Shown: positions 18,835 to 28,005, counted from the stretch's first letter. The stretch: 64,000 nucleotides of DNA from Halomonas beimenensis (GCF_002549795.1 NZ_CP021435.1:372001-436000); one strand, 5' to 3'. Notes: generated by a model not told the origin, from the sequence alone. Numbers and translations: made by a program.

Positions 18835-21036
18835 TCAGAAGGTCCGCAGCACGCTCAGCAGCGCGGCCAGCTCGTCCGGCGCCCGGGCATCGTGCCCCGG
18901 GTCCCGGCGATAGAGCAGGTTGCCGGCGAGGCGGGTGCGGGCATCCGGACGGAAGGCGTAGCCCAGCTCGACATCGCGCTGGCGCCCCGAGGGGGCCAGC
19001 GGGACCCGTCGCGTCTCGCGCATGACGCGGCCGTCCCGGGTACGGCCCACCGGCACCCGGAAGGTGGCCTCGGCCCGGGCCAGGCGCCTTGGCTGGCGCA
19101 GGGCCAGGGCGACCCGATGCCGGGCGGTCCGCCATTGCAGGCCCAGGGCCATCTCGTCGGTGGCCAGGTCGTCGATCCCGTGCAGCAGGCTTGCCCCGTC
19201 GGCCTCGCCCTCGCCGCGCTCGTAGACCGCGAAGGCGGCGATCCGCTCGTCCGGCGCGTAGTCCAGCCGCAGGCGGGTCAGGCGGGTGATGCCCCGCTCG
19301 CCGAGGGCCAGGGCGCCGGTGCCGCGGGCGCCCAGCAGGCCGCGCGTCTCCGAGACCCGGCCGACACCGGCGGTCAGGGTCAGCTCGCCCGAGAGGTCCA
19401 GGGCCAGCGCGAAATCGCTGCGCTCGGCCCCGTAGCCTGCCGTCTCGCTGCCCTGGCCTCGCCAGTGCTTGGCCACCAGTGCCATGTCGTCGCTCAGGGC
19501 CAGCTCGCTCCTGATGCCGGAGACGGTGTCGAAGCGACGGGTCAGGGGAGAGCCGCCCTGGAAGGCCAGCATCGGCATCAGCCCGGATTCCTGGGCGGGG
19601 CCGGTGGGGTCCGGGGCGTCGCCGTCGAAGCGGAAGGCCGTGAGCCGAAGACCGCCGAACCCGCCGTCCAGGCGTGAGGCCGTCGGCTCGGCGTCGGCCC
19701 CAGGCACGACGGTGAGGCCGAGGCTCGGGCCGAAGGAGGCGGTCAGCGGACGTCGCGGGGCGTCGGTCATGGCCAGTCGGGAGAGGCGCCGCGCCAGGTC
19801 CCGGTCCGCGGTCTGCCGGACATGGCTCGAGAGATCGACCCGGTAGTCGCGGCCCAGGGCGTCGAAGGCGGCCATGTCGGTGAGGGCGGCGGATTGGCCG
19901 AGGGCATCGCCGTAGGCCTGGGAGAGCTGTAACGAGGCGGCCGAGAGGGGCACGCTCGCGCCGTCCACGCGGGCCCCCAGGGGGGCGGAGAGCTCGCCCC
20001 GGGGCTCGAGGGCGGCCTCGACGTCCGCCTCGCCCTGGCCGAGGTAATAGAGGCCGCAGTTCACCGTGCCGTCGCTGCCGCAGGTATCCAGGGCGTAGAG
20101 CGGGGAGTGGCGGCTGGCCGTGTCGAGCAGCAGCTGGGACACCTCGGCCGCGTCCAGGTGGGGCCAGCGGTGGATGATGGCGGCGGCATGGGCGCTGACC
20201 TGGGGGGCGGACACCGAGGTGCCGGCCTTGAGCGAATAGAGGCTGTCGCCCCGATGGTCCGCCGCCGCGGCCTCCCAGGGGGCCGTCAGGAAGCGCGACT
20301 GCCACTGGGCATCCGCGCCGGGAAAGTTGCTGTCGTCGTTGAGGCTCGTGCCGCCGCCCTCGGAGCCGCCCACGATCAGCATCCGCTCGAAGACCATGGG
20401 GAGGCCGTGGATCGGGGTTTCGGCCTCGAGGGGCTCGCCGTCGTTGCCGGCGGCGACCACGTACACCGAGCCCAGGCCGTCGTTGGCGGTGACGATGCGC
20501 TCCAGGGAGTCTCGCAGCTTGACCTCCCGGTAGCTGGACTCGGAGTGGGGTAGCTCGAGCCGCCCGTCATAACTGTGGTTGATGACCCGCGCGCCCTCGT
20601 CTGCCAATAACCCGACGCTGTAGGCCAGGAGGTCGTCGGGGGCGGCCGTGGAGTCGGTGATCTTGGCCAGGCGCAGCCCCACCTCGCCCTCGCTGTGCGC
20701 CGCGAGGGACGCCACGGTGGTGCCGTGGGCGGCATTGCCGGTGACGTCCGGATCCCCGGGATCGTGGAGGTTGTAGGTGGCGACCAGATAGGGCGCCAGG
20801 GCCTCGTGGGTGAGGCGGAAGCCCGAATCGGCGATCCCCACCGGGACGGCATCCTCGCCGAGCGCATCGTTGCGGTAGTAGGTCGCGGCGCCGCGGAACA
20901 CCTCGCCCCCGGCCTCCTGGGTGGCGGCGCTCGAGCCGCCCCCGGAGGAACAGCCGCCGAGATGGCCGGTCGTGCCGGCCAGGCCGGTGGCGATGAGCAG
21001 GACGCGGAGCCCGCGCGCGGCGAAGGACCTCTCCAT
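18835..21036 (-). CDS. S8 (subtilisin-like) serine protease with C-terminal barrel-like region, lipoprotein signal
   Basis: This 733-residue protein starts at the ATG at 21036, after AGGAAG. The signal peptide ends in LGGC (Cys29), a lipobox, followed by a Gly/Ser-rich linker. The catalytic triad is visible: Asp70 (IADSGF), His104 (NAAHGTTVAS) and Ser274 (GTSVSAP), with oxyanion Asn198 (AAGND). After about residue 400 the sequence becomes alternating beta-strand-like and ends in a terminal Phe (LSVLRTF), as expected of an outer-membrane beta-barrel or autotransporter domain. It is therefore probably a surface or secreted protease. A lipobox on an autotransporter-like protease is not the usual arrangement, though SphB1-type examples are known. 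It is convergent with azoR. Confidence 0.82.
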   Translation of the reverse strand: MERSFAARGLRVLLIATGLAGTTGHLGGCSSGGGSSAATQEAGGEVFRGAATYYRNDALGEDAVPVGIADSGFRLTHEALAPYLVATYNLHDPGDPDVTGNAAHGTTVASLAAHSEGEVGLRLAKITDSTAAPDDLLAYSVGLLADEGARVINHSYDGRLELPHSESSYREVKLRDSLERIVTANDGLGSVYVVAAGNDGEPLEAETPIHGLPMVFERMLIVGGSEGGGTSLNDDSNFPGADAQWQSRFLTAPWEAAAADHRGDSLYSLKAGTSVSAPQVSAHAAAIIHRWPHLDAAEVSQLLLDTASRHSPLYALDTCGSDGTVNCGLYYLGQGEADVEAALEPRGELSAPLGARVDGASVPLSAASLQLSQAYGDALGQSAALTDMAAFDALGRDYRVDLSSHVRQTADRDLARRLSRLAMTDAPRRPLTASFGPSLGLTVVPGADAEPTASRLDGGFGGLRLTAFRFDGDAPDPTGPAQESGLMPMLAFQGGSPLTRRFDTVSGIRSELALSDDMALVAKHWRGQGSETAGYGAERSDFALALDLSGELTLTAGVGRVSETRGLLGARGTGALALGERGITRLTRLRLDYAPDERIAAFAVYERGEGEADGASLLHGIDDLATDEMALGLQWRTARHRVALALRQPRRLARAEATFRVPVGRTRDGRVMRETRRVPLAPSGRQRDVELGYAFRPDARTRLAGNLLYRRDPGHDARAPDELAALLSVLRTF

Positions 21037-21169
21037 GGCGACTTCCTTCCTCGACCGTCGTTGCGCGAGGTCTGGGGAGGACCTCGCCCCGCTCACCCTA
21101 GCCGTCGAGGACGTCCTCCGCCGTGAGCCGTACCGGACGGTCGGGCGACGTGATGGCCGACAGGCGAGG

Positions 21170-22237
21170 TCAGCAGGTCGGCGGCGCCTGGATCAGCCAA
21201 CCGCGTGGCAGCCAGTGGCTGGTGCAGAGCATCGGCTCCGGGCTGAGGAAGCGCCGGCCCAGCCGGGCGAGGGCCGCGCCACTGTCCCGTCGGGCGCCGT
21301 CGATCTGTTCGGTGGGGGCCAGGGGCTCCCAACCGTCGCCCCGGCGGGTGGCGAGGCCGTAGCGGAAGGGGTGGAAGCCCGGGAAGCCCAGCCGCAGGTC
21401 GGTGGCCACCAGGGTGGGCCGGCCGTCGCGGGGCTCGACCTCGTAGCGCAGGAAGGGGCCGGCGAACCAGTCCAGTCGCCGGCCGCGGTCGCTGGCCCGG
21501 GCGATCGTCTCCCAGTCGGCCCCCCGCCGATAGGTCTCGAGCGACGGGGGGTGATCGCCGTCGAACACCCCGATCAGCGCCTCGTGATAGCGGTCGCCTT
21601 CCACGATCGTCGCCCGCCACAGGAGGATGTTGAAGGGGGTGGGCTGCACTAGTCGCGGAGCCTCGACGAGGTTCCGGTCCGCCAGCGCCGGCTCGAGACG
21701 CTCGATCACCAGGGTCCGGGCGCCGAGGGCGAGCACCAGGTAGGCGCAGGACAGCCCCAGGCCCCAGGCCGGGCCGCGTCGGCCGTTGCCGGTGGCCAGC
21801 GCCGTGGCGATCCCCACCAGCAGGGGCAGCGAGTAGAGCGGATCGATGATGAACACCAGGGGCCAGGCGGTGGGGCGGCCCCCCAGCGGCCACCAGAGCT
21901 GGGTGCCGTAGGTGGTCAGCGCATCCAGCAGGGGATGCGTCAGCAGGCAGAGCCCGAAGAAGGCGCCCCAGCGACCCAGGGAAATGTCCCGGGCCGGGTG
22001 GAGTCGCCTGGCAAGCCAGGCGAGGATCATGGCGAGCCCGCTCAGCAGGAACAGCGAGTGGCTGAAGCCGCGGTGGCGAGTGACGTTGGCCACCGCATCG
22101 CCGTAGTCGATGAGCACATCCAGGTCGGGCAGGGTGCCCAGGCCGGCGCCGATCAGCACCGCCTTGCGGCCCAGGCGCCGGCCCAGCACGGTGCCGCCGA
22201 TCGCCGCCCCCAGGGCGGCCTGTGTCAGGGTGTCCAT
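21170..22237 (-). CDS. Membrane-bound metal-dependent hydrolase, DUF457/YdjM-like
   Basis: This 355-residue inner-membrane protein starts at the ATG at 22237 after GGGAGGAG. The N-terminal half has several hydrophobic helices and the family's conserved polar motifs: MDTLTQAALGAAIG at the start, PDLDVLIDYGD and HRGFSHSLF around residues 38-65, and LLTHPLLDALTTYGT further on. These Asp/His residues are thought to bind a metal. The C-terminal 150 residues are soluble and lack a recognised fold. Function in this family is unproven. Its start lies 29 bp downstream of the tag stop, so the two are probably co-transcribed. Confidence 0.78.
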   Translation of the reverse strand: MDTLTQAALGAAIGGTVLGRRLGRKAVLIGAGLGTLPDLDVLIDYGDAVANVTRHRGFSHSLFLLSGLAMILAWLARRLHPARDISLGRWGAFFGLCLLTHPLLDALTTYGTQLWWPLGGRPTAWPLVFIIDPLYSLPLLVGIATALATGNGRRGPAWGLGLSCAYLVLALGARTLVIERLEPALADRNLVEAPRLVQPTPFNILLWRATIVEGDRYHEALIGVFDGDHPPSLETYRRGADWETIARASDRGRRLDWFAGPFLRYEVEPRDGRPTLVATDLRLGFPGFHPFRYGLATRRGDGWEPLAPTEQIDGARRDSGAALARLGRRFLSPEPMLCTSHWLPRGWLIQAPPTC

Positions 22238-22265
22238 GGGCTCCTCCCTCGGCAGCGCATCCTGG

Positions 22266-22832
22266 TTAGGGTGACGTGCCCGCTCCCGGGTTCCCGCCGG
22301 GCCGTGCCCAGGCGGGCCCGGCGGCGAGGATGCGCGCCTGGACCGGGCAGTCATCGCGATGGGCCCCGGGCAGATAGCCGGTGCTCATCAGGAACTCGCC
22401 GACGATCTCCGGCCCGGTGAAACGGAAGGTGCGCCTGAACAGCCGGACCCAGTCGGCGTGGGGGAGCGGGTGATGGTGTTCCAGCCAGGCCCGGAAGCTG
22501 CCGTGGTCGGCCTGCAGGGCCTGGATCACGCCCGCGTTGTGGATCGCGGCCTCGACCTTGCGGCGATTGCGGATGATGCCGGCATCGGCCAGCAGCCGCT
22601 CCCGGTCGGCCTCGCCATAGTCGGCCACCCGAGCCACCGCGAAGCCCTCGAAGGCCTCGCGGAAGGCGGCGCGCTTCTTGAGCACCGTCAGCCAGGAGAG
22701 CCCGGCCTGGTTGATCTCCAGCACCAGGCGCTCGAAGAGGGTGTCGTCGTCGTCCACCGGGAAGCCATACTCATGGTCATGGTAGGGACCGTGAAACGGA
22801 TGGGCCGGGGCCAGGTCACAGTAATGGCTCAT
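22266..22832 (-). CDS. tag: DNA-3-methyladenine glycosylase I
   Basis: Tag excises 3-methyladenine from alkylated DNA. The 188-residue protein matches the family throughout: zinc ligands Cys5 and His18 at the N-terminus and the C-terminal GAHRDDCP pair, the catalytic-region Glu in LVLEINQAGLSW, and a helix-hairpin-helix-like stretch around GIIRNRRKVEAAIHNA. The C-terminus extends about 20 residues past the zinc Cys, ending in Gly/Pro-rich sequence. It precedes the DUF457-type gene on the same strand. Confidence 0.93.
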   Translation of the reverse strand: MSHYCDLAPAHPFHGPYHDHEYGFPVDDDDTLFERLVLEINQAGLSWLTVLKKRAAFREAFEGFAVARVADYGEADRERLLADAGIIRNRRKVEAAIHNAGVIQALQADHGSFRAWLEHHHPLPHADWVRLFRRTFRFTGPEIVGEFLMSTGYLPGAHRDDCPVQARILAAGPAWARPGGNPGAGTSP

Positions 22833-22922
22833 GGAACCTCGCGCGTGTCGGGGGGGGTGTCATGGCGTGCCTGACTCGCCAGGATGCCCCGCTTCGTTCC
22901 CCCTGTGAACAAGGAGATCATC

Positions 22923-23363
22923 ATGCAATACCTGCACACCATGGTCCGGGTCAGCAACCTGGAGCACTCGCTGTACTTCTACTGCGACCTGCTGGGCCTC
23001 GAGGAGATCAGCCGCAAGGACAGCGAGAAGGGCCGCTTCACCCTGGTCTTCCTCGCCGCGCCCGAGGACAAGGTGCGAGCCCGGGAGGACAAGGCGCCGA
23101 TGCTCGAGCTGACCCACAACTGGGATCCCGAGACCTACACCGGCGGGCGCAACTTCGGCCACCTGGCCTACCGGGTGCAGGACATCTACGCGCTCTGCGA
23201 GCGGCTCCAGGCCGAGGGCGTGACCATCAATCGTCCACCCCGGGACGGCCACATGGCCTTCGTGAAGAGCCCCGACGGCATTTCCATCGAGCTGCTCCAG
23301 GCCGGCGATCCCCTGCCGCCCAGGGAGCCCTGGGTATCCATGGAGAACGAGGGGACCTGGTGA
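22923..23363 (+). CDS. gloA: Lactoylglutathione lyase (glyoxalase I), VOC superfamily
   Basis: GloA converts the hemithioacetal of methylglyoxal and glutathione to S-lactoylglutathione. The start at 22923 follows AAGGAG; the product has 146 residues. Metal ligands are in the expected places: His5, Glu62, His80 and Glu123, compared with His5/Glu56/His74/Glu122 of the nickel-type E. coli enzyme. Sequences MLELTHNWDPETY and FGHLAYRV are family hallmarks. It is divergent from tag. A 6-residue insertion before the first glutamate is the only departure from the usual length. Confidence 0.92.
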   Translation: MQYLHTMVRVSNLEHSLYFYCDLLGLEEISRKDSEKGRFTLVFLAAPEDKVRAREDKAPMLELTHNWDPETYTGGRNFGHLAYRVQDIYALCERLQAEGVTINRPPRDGHMAFVKSPDGISIELLQAGDPLPPREPWVSMENEGTW

Positions 23364-23490
23364 GGCGTCGCACGACGATGGGCGGCGCTCGCTGCGTTGT
23401 CGTCCGGCACCCCCGTGGCAGGCAGAGGGGCGCTGGCGACCGCGAACGCCGCCGGTGGCGTGGTGACGCGCCGGAGAAACCGGGGGCGCG

Positions 23491-23895
23491 TTAACCCGGG
23501 CGCACGGCCATCCGCCCGCCGCCGAGGAAGATCAGCGCCAGGGACCCGAAGAAGAACAGGCCCTGGAGCTCGAGCTGCCAGCCGCCGTTGTCGTTGAGCA
23601 TGAAGACCTGGCCGGTGTGCACCAGCAGGAAGGCCACCAGCATGTTGCCGGCCATCAGCAGGCCGGCGAGGCGGGTCTGCCAGCCGACGATGGCCATGAG
23701 GGGGGCGACCACCTCGCCGATCAGCACCCCGTAAGCCAGGAAGGCGGGCAGGCCGTAGCCTTCGATCAAGCCGCCGATCCAGTCGATCGCGCCGGGGTTG
23801 AGCAACTTGGCCACGCCGTGGAACAGCATCAGGCCGCCCACGGCGAGGCGCAGGATCAGCTTGCCGAGGGCGTCGTTGTGCAGGGCATTGAGCAT
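23491..23895 (-). CDS. DoxX family membrane protein
   Basis: This 134-residue protein has four hydrophobic helices and the DoxX-family N-terminal pattern (ILRLAVGGLMLFHGVAKLLNP). Related proteins are variously linked to thiol or sulfur metabolism and redox stress, but no defined activity can be claimed. It lies alone between gloA and the META-domain lipoprotein gene, convergent with gloA and divergent from the latter. Confidence 0.85.
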   Translation of the reverse strand: MLNALHNDALGKLILRLAVGGLMLFHGVAKLLNPGAIDWIGGLIEGYGLPAFLAYGVLIGEVVAPLMAIVGWQTRLAGLLMAGNMLVAFLLVHTGQVFMLNDNGGWQLELQGLFFFGSLALIFLGGGRMAVRPG

Positions 23896-24003
23896 GGGAC
23901 GTCATCCTTGTCGAAGGGGGTGGGACAAGGATTGTCCGAAAGGCCGGGGTGGGGCAAGCTTGGGCGCGAATCCGTCATTCCCCTTGCCTCAAGGAAGATG
24001 CCC

Positions 24004-24444
24004 ATGATGCCGTCGTTTCGCCGTCTCCTGTCGATGCTCCTGCTGGCGCTGCTCGCCGGCTGCGCCGCGGGCCCCGCCCCGGTGAGCGAGCCCGACGAGG
24101 CCCTCTCCGGTCCGGTGGTGGGGCCGCGCTGGAACCTGCTGCTGGTGGGCACCAGCGAGCGTCTCGAGCTGCCCACCACGCCCTTCTTCGAGATCGCCCC
24201 GGACGGCCGGGTCAGCGGCCATGACGGCTGCAACCGCTTCACCGGCCGCGTCGAGCTGGGGCCGGACAACCGCATCGCCTTCGGCCGGCTGGCCTCCACC
24301 CGGATGGCCTGCCCGCACCAGGCCGAGGCCGGCCAGGTCACCGCCATGCTGGATCGCGCCTACCGCTACCTGATCGATCACGACCGGCTGGTGTTCTTCG
24401 GTCCCGACCAGCGGGTGTTGGGCGGCTTCCGACGCGCCAACTGA
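24004..24444 (+). CDS. META-domain lipoprotein (HslJ-like)
   Basis: I start at the ATG at 24004, seven bases after AAGGAA; an ATG at 23998 sits too close to that site. The 146-residue product has a signal peptide with a lipobox (LLAGC). It has one META domain, recognisable from the WNLLLVGTSERLELP opening, the DGRVSGHDGCNRFTG core and the TRMACPHQAEA segment. The two cysteines in the GCNR and MACP motifs are conserved in HslJ-like proteins and may form a disulfide. In E. coli, HslJ affects novobiocin resistance and motility, but the mechanism is unknown. The stop codon is inside the left arm of an inverted-repeat element. Confidence 0.82.
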   Translation: MMPSFRRLLSMLLLALLAGCAAGPAPVSEPDEALSGPVVGPRWNLLLVGTSERLELPTTPFFEIAPDGRVSGHDGCNRFTGRVELGPDNRIAFGRLASTRMACPHQAEAGQVTAMLDRAYRYLIDHDRLVFFGPDQRVLGGFRRAN

Positions 24445-24597
24445 GAAAACCTGGGTTCGCTACTGCGCTCGACGACGCACAGGGAAGGGGGAAGTGCGTT
24501 GGTTCGTCGGGAACGAACCTGGCCATCCTGGTCGCCGGCGGCGGCCAGGCCAGGCGCCCCACCTCTCTTCGCTCGTGACGCGAAACCAGGCTTTCTC
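24443..24597. repeat. Inverted-arm intergenic element, copy X
   Basis: Eighteen-base outer arms (24443-24460 and 24580-24597) are inverted repeats matching at 16 of 18 positions. Just inside are GCTACTGCGCTCG (24459-24471) and CTTCGCTCGTGAC (24567-24579). Both 13-mers recur unchanged, in the same order and at similar spacing, after rsmB (46068-46080 and 46195-46207). The interior has further hairpins, ACGCAC/GTGCGT and GTTCGT/ACGAAC. There is no transposase and no clear open reading frame. Together with 24598-24771 it fills the space between the META gene and valS. Confidence 0.6.
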
Positions 24598-24615
24598 CCA
24601 GTGATATCAGTCTTA

Positions 24616-24648
24616 TACGACAACGACCCGCCGAAGCGGGCCGTCGTA
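24616..24648. terminator. Hairpin between META gene and valS
   Basis: TACGAC (24616-24621) pairs with GTCGTA (24643-24648), enclosing CCCGC-CGAA-GCGGG. The long GC-rich stem lies between two converging genes. It lacks a strong T-run, so it may be a bidirectional terminator or an mRNA-stabilising stem. Confidence 0.4.
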
Positions 24649-24668
24649 TCGTCATGGCCGGGGCCGTT

Positions 24669-24754
24669 AGAGGGCGGCGATCTTGTCGCGCTGTTCGACC
24701 AGCACCCTGCGGGTTGACTGGCCAGGTGAACAGCGCGAGCTTGTCGCGCCGTTC
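24669..24754 (-). pseudogene. Duplicated, truncated 3' end of valS
   Basis: Bases 24669-24713 match the valS 3' end (24774-24818) at 44 of 45 positions, in the same orientation, 105 bp apart. The copy still encodes the last residues [10 protein letters not shown] and ends in a TAA stop, whereas valS uses TGA. Beyond that, similarity continues more weakly to about 24754, with a small indel, over the segment encoding RDKLA. A hairpin (24728-24754, GAAC/GTTC and CGCGA/TCGCG) marks its inner edge. It is a remnant of a local duplication or of a replaced valS end. Confidence 0.7.
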
Positions 24755-24771
24755 ATCTCAAGCGTTCGGGG

Positions 24772-27609
24772 TCAGAGGGCGGCGATCTTGTCGCGCTGTT
24801 CGACCAGCACCTTGCGGGCGGCCGCATAGTCCGCGAGCTTGTCGCGCTCCTTCTGCACCACCGCCTCGGGCGCCTTGGCGACGAAGCTCTCGTTGCCGAG
24901 CTTCTTCTCGATGCCACCGATCAGCTTGTCCTGCTTCTCGATCTCCTTGGCCAGGCGGGCGAGTTCGGCGTCCTTGTCGATCAGCCCGGCCATGGGCACC
25001 AGCACCTCCATCTCGCCCACCAGCTGCGTGGCGGAGAGCGGCGCCTGCTCGGGGTCGCTGAGCCAGGTGACGCGCTCCAGCTTGGCCAGCTTCGACAGGA
25101 AGAGCCGGTTGGCCTCCAGGCGTGCCCGGTCGGCCTCGCCCCCCTTGGTCAGCAGCACCTCCAGCGGCTTGCCGGGGGCGATGTTCATCTCGGCGCGGAT
25201 GTTGCGCACCGCGACGATCACGCCCTGGAGCCACTCGATGTCGTGGGTGGCGGCCTCGTCGATCAGGGACTCGTCGGCCACCGGCCAGGGCTGGACCATG
25301 ATCGATTCGCCCGCGACGCCGGCGAGCGGGGCGGCGCGCTGCCAGATCTCCTCGGAGATGTAGGGCATCATCGGATGGGCCAGGCGCAGGATGGCCTCGA
25401 GTACCCGCACCAGGGTGCGGCGGGTGCCGCGCTTGGCCGCCTCGGAGGCCTCATCGTCCCACAGCACCGGCTTGGAGAGCTCCAGGTACCAGTCGCAGTA
25501 CTCGTTCCACACGAAGTCGTAGAGCGCCTGTGAGGCATGGTCGAAGCGGAACTCCTCCATGGCGCGGGTGACCTGGGCCACGGCCGTCTGCAGCCGTGAG
25601 ACGATCCAGCGATCGGCGAGCGACAGCTCGACCTCGCCGCCCCCGGTGCCGCAGTCCTGGCCCTCGGTGTTCATCAGCACGTAGCGGGAGGCGTTCCACA
25701 GCTTGTTGCAGAAGTTGCGGTAGCCGTCCAGGCGCCCCATGTCGAACTTGATGTCGCGGCCGGTGGTGGCCTGGGACAGGAAGGTGTAGCGCAGGGCGTC
25801 GGTGCCGTGGGGCTCGATGCCGTCCGGGAACTCGCTGCGCGTGGCCTTGGCGATCGCCTTGGCCTTCTGCGGCTGCATCATGTTCCCGGTGCGCTTCTCC
25901 ACCAGGGCGTCCAGCTCGATGCCGTCGATCAGGTCGATGGGGTCGAGGACGTTGCCCTTGGACTTGGACATCTTCTGGCCCTGGGCGTCGCGCACCAGGC
26001 CGTGCACGTAGACCTGCTTGAAGGGCACCTCCCCGGTGAACTTCAGGGTCATCATGATCATCCGGGCGACCCAGAAGAAGATGATGTCGAAGCCGGTGAC
26101 CAGCACGCTGGTGGGGTGGAAGGTCTCGAGCTCCTCGGTCTGCTCGGGCCAGCCCAGGGTGCCGAAGGTCCACAGCCCGGAGCTGAACCAGGTGTCCAGC
26201 ACGTCCTCGTCCTGGGTCAGCGCGACATCGGCGGACAGGCCATGCTTCTCCCGGGCCTCGGCCTCGGTGCGGGCCACGTAGACGTTGCCCTCGGCGTCGT
26301 ACCAGGCCGGGATGCGGTGGCCCCACCACAGCTGGCGCGAGATGCACCAGTCCTGGAGGTCGCGCATCCAGGCGAAGTACATGTTCTCGTAGTTCTTCGG
26401 CACGAACTGGATGTCGCCGTTCTCCACCGCCTCGATGGCCGGCTTGGCCAGCTCCTCGACGGCCACGAACCACTGGTCGGTGAGCAGCGGCTCGATGACG
26501 TCGCCGGAGCGGTCGCCGTAGGGCAGGGTGTTGTTGACGGTCTCGACCCGCTCGAGCAGGCCCGCGGCCTCCATGTCGGCGACGATGCGCTCGCGGGCCT
26601 CGAAGCGGCCCAGGCCGGCATAGGCGGCCGGCAGGCTCGGGTCGATGTCCGGGAGCGGGCGGCCCTGGAGGTCGAAGGCCTCGGCGGCCTCCAGGACGGA
26701 GGCATCCTTGGAGAAGACGTTGATCAGCGGAAGGCCCTGACGCTTGCCGACCTCGTAGTCGTTGAAGTCGTGGGCCGGGGTGATCTTCACGCAGCCGGAG
26801 CCCTTGTCCATGTCGGCATGCTCGTCGGCGACGATGGGGATGCGACGCCCCACCAGCGGCAGCTCGACGTACTTACCCACCAGGGAGGCGTAGCGCGGGT
26901 CCTCGGGGTTGACCGCCACGGCGCTGTCGCCGAGCAGGGTCTCGGGCCGGGTGGTGGCGACCACGAGGTGGTCGAGGCCCGCGTCGGTGGTCGCGCCGTC
27001 GGCCAGCGGGTAGCGGAAGTGCCAGAACTGGCCCTGCTGGTCGCGGTTCTCCACCTCCAGGTCGGAGATGGCGGTGTGCAGGGTCGGGTCCCAGTTGACC
27101 AGGCGCTTGCCGCGGTAGATCAGGCCCTCCTCATGGAGGCGCACGAAGACTTCCTGCACCGCCTTGTAGAAGCCGTCGTCCATGGTGAAGCGCTCGCGGG
27201 TCCAGTCCACGCTGGCGCCCATGCGGCGGAGCTGGCGGGTGATGTGGCCGCCGGATTCGTGCTTCCACTCCCAGACCTTGTCGATAAAGGCCTCGCGGCC
27301 CAGGTCGTGGCGGCTCTGGCCTTCCTCGGCCGCGACCTTGCGCTCCACCAGCATCTGGGTGGCGATGCCGGCATGGTCGGTGCCTACCTGCCAGAGGGTG
27401 TTACGGCCCTGCATGCGCCGCCAGCGCGTCAGGGTGTCCATGATGGTGTCCTGGAAGGCATGGCCCATGTGCAGGCTGCCGGTGACGTTGGGCGGCGGGA
27501 TCATGATCGAGTAGGGCTCGCCCTCGCCCGAGGGGGCGAAGCGGTTGTCGGCTTCCCAGCGCTCGTACCAGCGGGATTCGATCTGCTCGGGTTGGTAGGT
27601 CTTGTCCAT
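24772..27609 (-). CDS. valS: Valyl-tRNA synthetase
   Basis: ValS charges tRNA-Val and edits mischarged threonine. The 945-residue length is normal for the class Ia enzyme. The HIGH-type motif is in [11 protein letters not shown] (residues 41-51) and the KMSKS loop (QKMSKSKGN) is near residue 545. The CP1 editing domain lies between them. The C-terminal coiled-coil arm (about 880-945) carries the [15 protein letters not shown] heptads. holC lies upstream on the same strand, as in other gammaproteobacteria, but a structured repeat sits between them in the leader of valS. The last 27 codons are partly duplicated just downstream. Confidence 0.97.
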   Translation of the reverse strand: MDKTYQPEQIESRWYERWEADNRFAPSGEGEPYSIMIPPPNVTGSLHMGHAFQDTIMDTLTRWRRMQGRNTLWQVGTDHAGIATQMLVERKVAAEEGQSRHDLGREAFIDKVWEWKHESGGHITRQLRRMGASVDWTRERFTMDDGFYKAVQEVFVRLHEEGLIYRGKRLVNWDPTLHTAISDLEVENRDQQGQFWHFRYPLADGATTDAGLDHLVVATTRPETLLGDSAVAVNPEDPRYASLVGKYVELPLVGRRIPIVADEHADMDKGSGCVKITPAHDFNDYEVGKRQGLPLINVFSKDASVLEAAEAFDLQGRPLPDIDPSLPAAYAGLGRFEARERIVADMEAAGLLERVETVNNTLPYGDRSGDVIEPLLTDQWFVAVEELAKPAIEAVENGDIQFVPKNYENMYFAWMRDLQDWCISRQLWWGHRIPAWYDAEGNVYVARTEAEAREKHGLSADVALTQDEDVLDTWFSSGLWTFGTLGWPEQTEELETFHPTSVLVTGFDIIFFWVARMIMMTLKFTGEVPFKQVYVHGLVRDAQGQKMSKSKGNVLDPIDLIDGIELDALVEKRTGNMMQPQKAKAIAKATRSEFPDGIEPHGTDALRYTFLSQATTGRDIKFDMGRLDGYRNFCNKLWNASRYVLMNTEGQDCGTGGGEVELSLADRWIVSRLQTAVAQVTRAMEEFRFDHASQALYDFVWNEYCDWYLELSKPVLWDDEASEAAKRGTRRTLVRVLEAILRLAHPMMPYISEEIWQRAAPLAGVAGESIMVQPWPVADESLIDEAATHDIEWLQGVIVAVRNIRAEMNIAPGKPLEVLLTKGGEADRARLEANRLFLSKLAKLERVTWLSDPEQAPLSATQLVGEMEVLVPMAGLIDKDAELARLAKEIEKQDKLIGGIEKKLGNESFVAKAPEAVVQKERDKLADYAAARKVLVEQRDKIAAL

Positions 27610-27793
27610 GGAGTCTTCCGGGTCGAAGGAGGTGGCGACGACGCGGCACGGCGAGCCTCGAGGCTCGTCGGTGCGGGACGCGAAAAATGGGGTCGATTAT
27701 AGCCCGAGGGGCCGGCCGGCGTCATGGGCGCGGGTTTTCCGGCCAGGGCGATGGCAGTGCGCATTGTCGCTCGAGGCTGATCCGTCGACAGGT

Positions 27794-27975
27794 CCCGGAG
27801 CGCCGGACCGACGAGGGGGCGCTGTGACCCCCACCCTGGGCGTTACCGATTCCCTGCAGCGCTCTCGCGTCCTGCTCCGCTTGCAGGGCCGGTGCTGGCC
27901 ACCCATGGCCAGCCCGTTCGGAGCAGTGCTCCTCACCCCTGGAATCGGCCCCCCTCTTCGACCTGTCCCCGGCGC
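27794..27975 (-). repeat. Structured intergenic repeat, copy A (valS leader)
   Basis: This 182-bp sequence is repeated, opposite in strand, at 52185-52367 upstream of hemF. A 91-bp core (27852-27942 here) is 83/91 identical, including 31 identical bases in a row. It holds a 13-nt palindrome (27920-27932) and a 7-bp stem with 6-base loop (27894-27913). The third stem pair is T:A here and G:C in the other copy, a compensatory change. A CCCTGC/GCAGGG pairing closes the next segment. It occupies most of the 396-bp holC-valS gap; I see nothing else there. It could be a structured RNA or a mobile palindromic repeat. Confidence 0.7.
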
Positions 27976-28005
27976 CCCTCGCTATCTCCTGCCGCGTGTT
28001 GGCTG

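Noticed and set aside
24443..24597. The inverted-arm element as a complete insertion sequence
   Set aside because: It is too short to encode a transposase and no target-site duplication was evident.
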